A stretch of DNA of 7,099 nucleotides from a bacterium (GTDB lineage: Bacteria > Planctomycetota > UBA11346): NCBI GenBank assembly GCA_020049615.1, contig JAIFKN010000164.1, forward strand, positions 1-7,099, in the 5' to 3' direction. Positions within the stretch are counted from its first letter, which is position 1. Every line of letters begins with the position of its first letter. Made by a program: the position numbers and the translations under genes. Below, piece after piece: positions 5,949 through 7,099 of the stretch. The notes under the pieces were generated by a model. The model was given only the letters and a program-made list of their open reading frames with translations, ran no database searches and had not been told where the DNA came from.

Positions 5949-7099
5949 TCATTTGTCCCAAGAGCCCGCGTCGCTCGCGGCCGCCTCGGTGAATCTGCGC
6001 TTGGACGCCACCATTTCGTCCTCCACTGCCACTGCAATGCGCTCCAGGGCACCGCCGCCACCGAGCCTGGCCCGCAGCTCGGACAAGCCCTCGCGGCAAC
6101 CGCGGCGCCGTGGGCCATCCCACAAGCGCAGCAGGTGGGCGGTGAGGCGCGGCACAGTCAGTTGCTCCTGCAGCAGTTCCGGACAGACGCGCCGGCCACA
6201 TACCAGATTGGGCAAACCGACGTGGTCGGTGAGGATGAGATGCCTGAGCATGGTGGCGGACAGGGTGTCCATCCGGTAGCAGATCGCCTGCGGGAGACCG
6301 ATCAGGCCGGCCTCCAGCGTCGCCGTGCCGCTGGCCAGGCAGCCGACCCGGGCGCGGGCGCACAACTCGCGCCAACGCCCCTCGACAAGTGGCAGGTCGG
6401 TGGCGGCTCGATACAGGTCCAGCGGCAGATCGGGGACGCGCGAGACGATGATGGCTGGCCGCCGGACGCAGCGGGCGGCAGCGGCCACCGCCGCCCGCGC
6501 CATCACCGGCAGCAGCCCGCGAACCTCGCGCTCGCGCGAGCCAGGGGCCACCAGCAGGACCTCCTGCCCGGCCAGACCGAGTTCACGATCCAGGGCCTCG
6601 GTCGGGATGCTCTCCGGCACCAGGTCCAGGAGCGGATGCCCGACGTGCTGCGCGAGGCAGCCGAAGCGGCTGAACAGTACCGGTTCGAAAGGGAAGAAGC
6701 AGAGGAGGCGGTCGACGCTGCGCGCGATCGCCTTGGCCCGCCTCGGCCGCCAGGCCCACACCTGCGGAGCGACGACGTGGATGATGCGCATGCCGCCAGC
6801 GCGCAGGTCTGCCAGGCGGCGGGCCAGGCGCAGGTTGAAACCTGGGTAGTCGATGGTCAGGAGGACGCGCGGACGCCTGGCTCGCACTGTGCGCTCGACA
6901 TGGGCCATGGTGCGCAGCAGGCTCGACAGGCGGGCAATGACCGGCCACAGCCCCATCACCGCCATGCCGTCGATGTCCTGCTCGATGTCGGCCCCGGCCC
7001 CAGCCAGGTGCGGACCACCCATGGCGGCCACCACCAGATCTGGCCGGCGCTGGCGCAGGGTGCGGACCACCGCGGCGCCATAGGCGTCACCGGAGGGCT
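5949..7099 (-). CDS. lpxB: Lipid-A-disaccharide synthase, lacking its first ~15 codons at the window edge
   Basis: The frame runs off the window on the right and encodes 382 residues. LpxB is a family 19 glycosyltransferase at the inner membrane that joins UDP-2,3-diacylglucosamine and lipid X to give the lipid A disaccharide. In the visible protein, PSGD at the very start corresponds to the GExSGD motif near residue 15 of E. coli LpxB, so little is missing. Further signatures are MGGPHLAGAGA, TIDYPGFNLRLARRL (the Asp of DxPxFN is the proposed catalytic residue), VAPQVWAWRPRRAKAI (108-123), VGHPLLD, APGSREREV (about 184-192), SGTATLEAG (256-264), LPNLVCGR and ELLQE. The final 20 or so residues (VASKRRFTEAAASDAGSWDK) go slightly beyond the usual core. 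In many bacteria lpxB ends an lpxD-fabZ-lpxA-lpxB operon; whether that holds here lies outside the window. The gene shows that the host makes lipopolysaccharide or has kept its pathway. Confidence 0.97.
   Translation of the reverse strand, partial: PSGDAYGAAVVRTLRQRRPDLVVAAMGGPHLAGAGADIEQDIDGMAVMGLWPVIARLSSLLRTMAHVERTVRARRPRVLLTIDYPGFNLRLARRLADLRAGGMRIIHVVAPQVWAWRPRRAKAIARSVDRLLCFFPFEPVLFSRFGCLAQHVGHPLLDLVPESIPTEALDRELGLAGQEVLLVAPGSREREVRGLLPVMARAAVAAAARCVRRPAIIVSRVPDLPLDLYRAATDLPLVEGRWRELCARARVGCLASGTATLEAGLIGLPQAICYRMDTLSATMLRHLILTDHVGLPNLVCGRRVCPELLQEQLTVPRLTAHLLRLWDGPRRRGCREGLSELRARLGGGGALERIAVAVEDEMVASKRRFTEAAASDAGSWDK

Noticed and set aside
1..7099. A novel defence, mobile or CRISPR-like system
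   Set aside because: No transposase, integrase, toxin-antitoxin pair, regular repeat array or phage gene is visible; all five genes belong to known families.

Overview
This is a GC-rich (roughly two thirds G+C), densely coding bacterial chromosome segment with five protein genes, two of them cut by the window edges. The lipid A gene lpxB points to a Gram-negative (LPS-making) bacterium. The methionine synthase C-terminus is of the type ending in a GYPACP...LVPEQSTSA pattern rather than the E. coli type, which would fit a non-enterobacterial lineage such as the Planctomycetota/Verrucomicrobiota or a related GC-rich phylum. The sequence alone does not settle the phylum.

Layout, left to right. 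(1) 1-2454, plus strand: the last 817 codons of cobalamin-dependent methionine synthase (metH), covering most of the pterin-binding domain, the cobalamin-binding domain and the reactivation domain. (2) 2455-2546: a short convergent gap with two GC-rich hairpins and a 15-bp direct repeat. (3) 2547-4031, minus strand: an FMN-dependent nitronate monooxygenase (2-nitropropane dioxygenase) family protein with a cysteine-containing C-terminal extension. (4) 4032-4298: a divergent intergenic region with a GATAAT box and small palindromes. (5) 4299-5006, plus strand: a two-domain NifU-family protein whose C-terminal Nfu domain keeps its CxxC while the N-terminal IscU-like domain has lost the usual cysteines. 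(6) 5007-5126: an intergenic region with short palindromes and a plausible promoter that ends almost at the next start codon. (7) 5127-5948, plus strand: an AraC-family regulator with an N-terminal cupin. (8) 5949-7099, minus strand: lpxB, nearly complete, lacking only about 15 N-terminal codons. Its stop codon directly abuts that of the regulator.

The genes do not form an obvious pathway: one-carbon/methionine metabolism, a flavin oxidoreductase, Fe-S cluster assembly, transcription control and lipid A synthesis sit side by side, and only nifU and the regulator gene share an orientation as neighbours. I see no mobile element, CRISPR array, RNA gene, phage gene or defence system. The points worth checking are local: a 12-bp perfect hairpin in the interdomain linker of nifU, the degenerate Fe-S scaffold domain, possible leaderless starts for nifU and araC, and a partly duplicated hairpin unit between metH and the monooxygenase gene.
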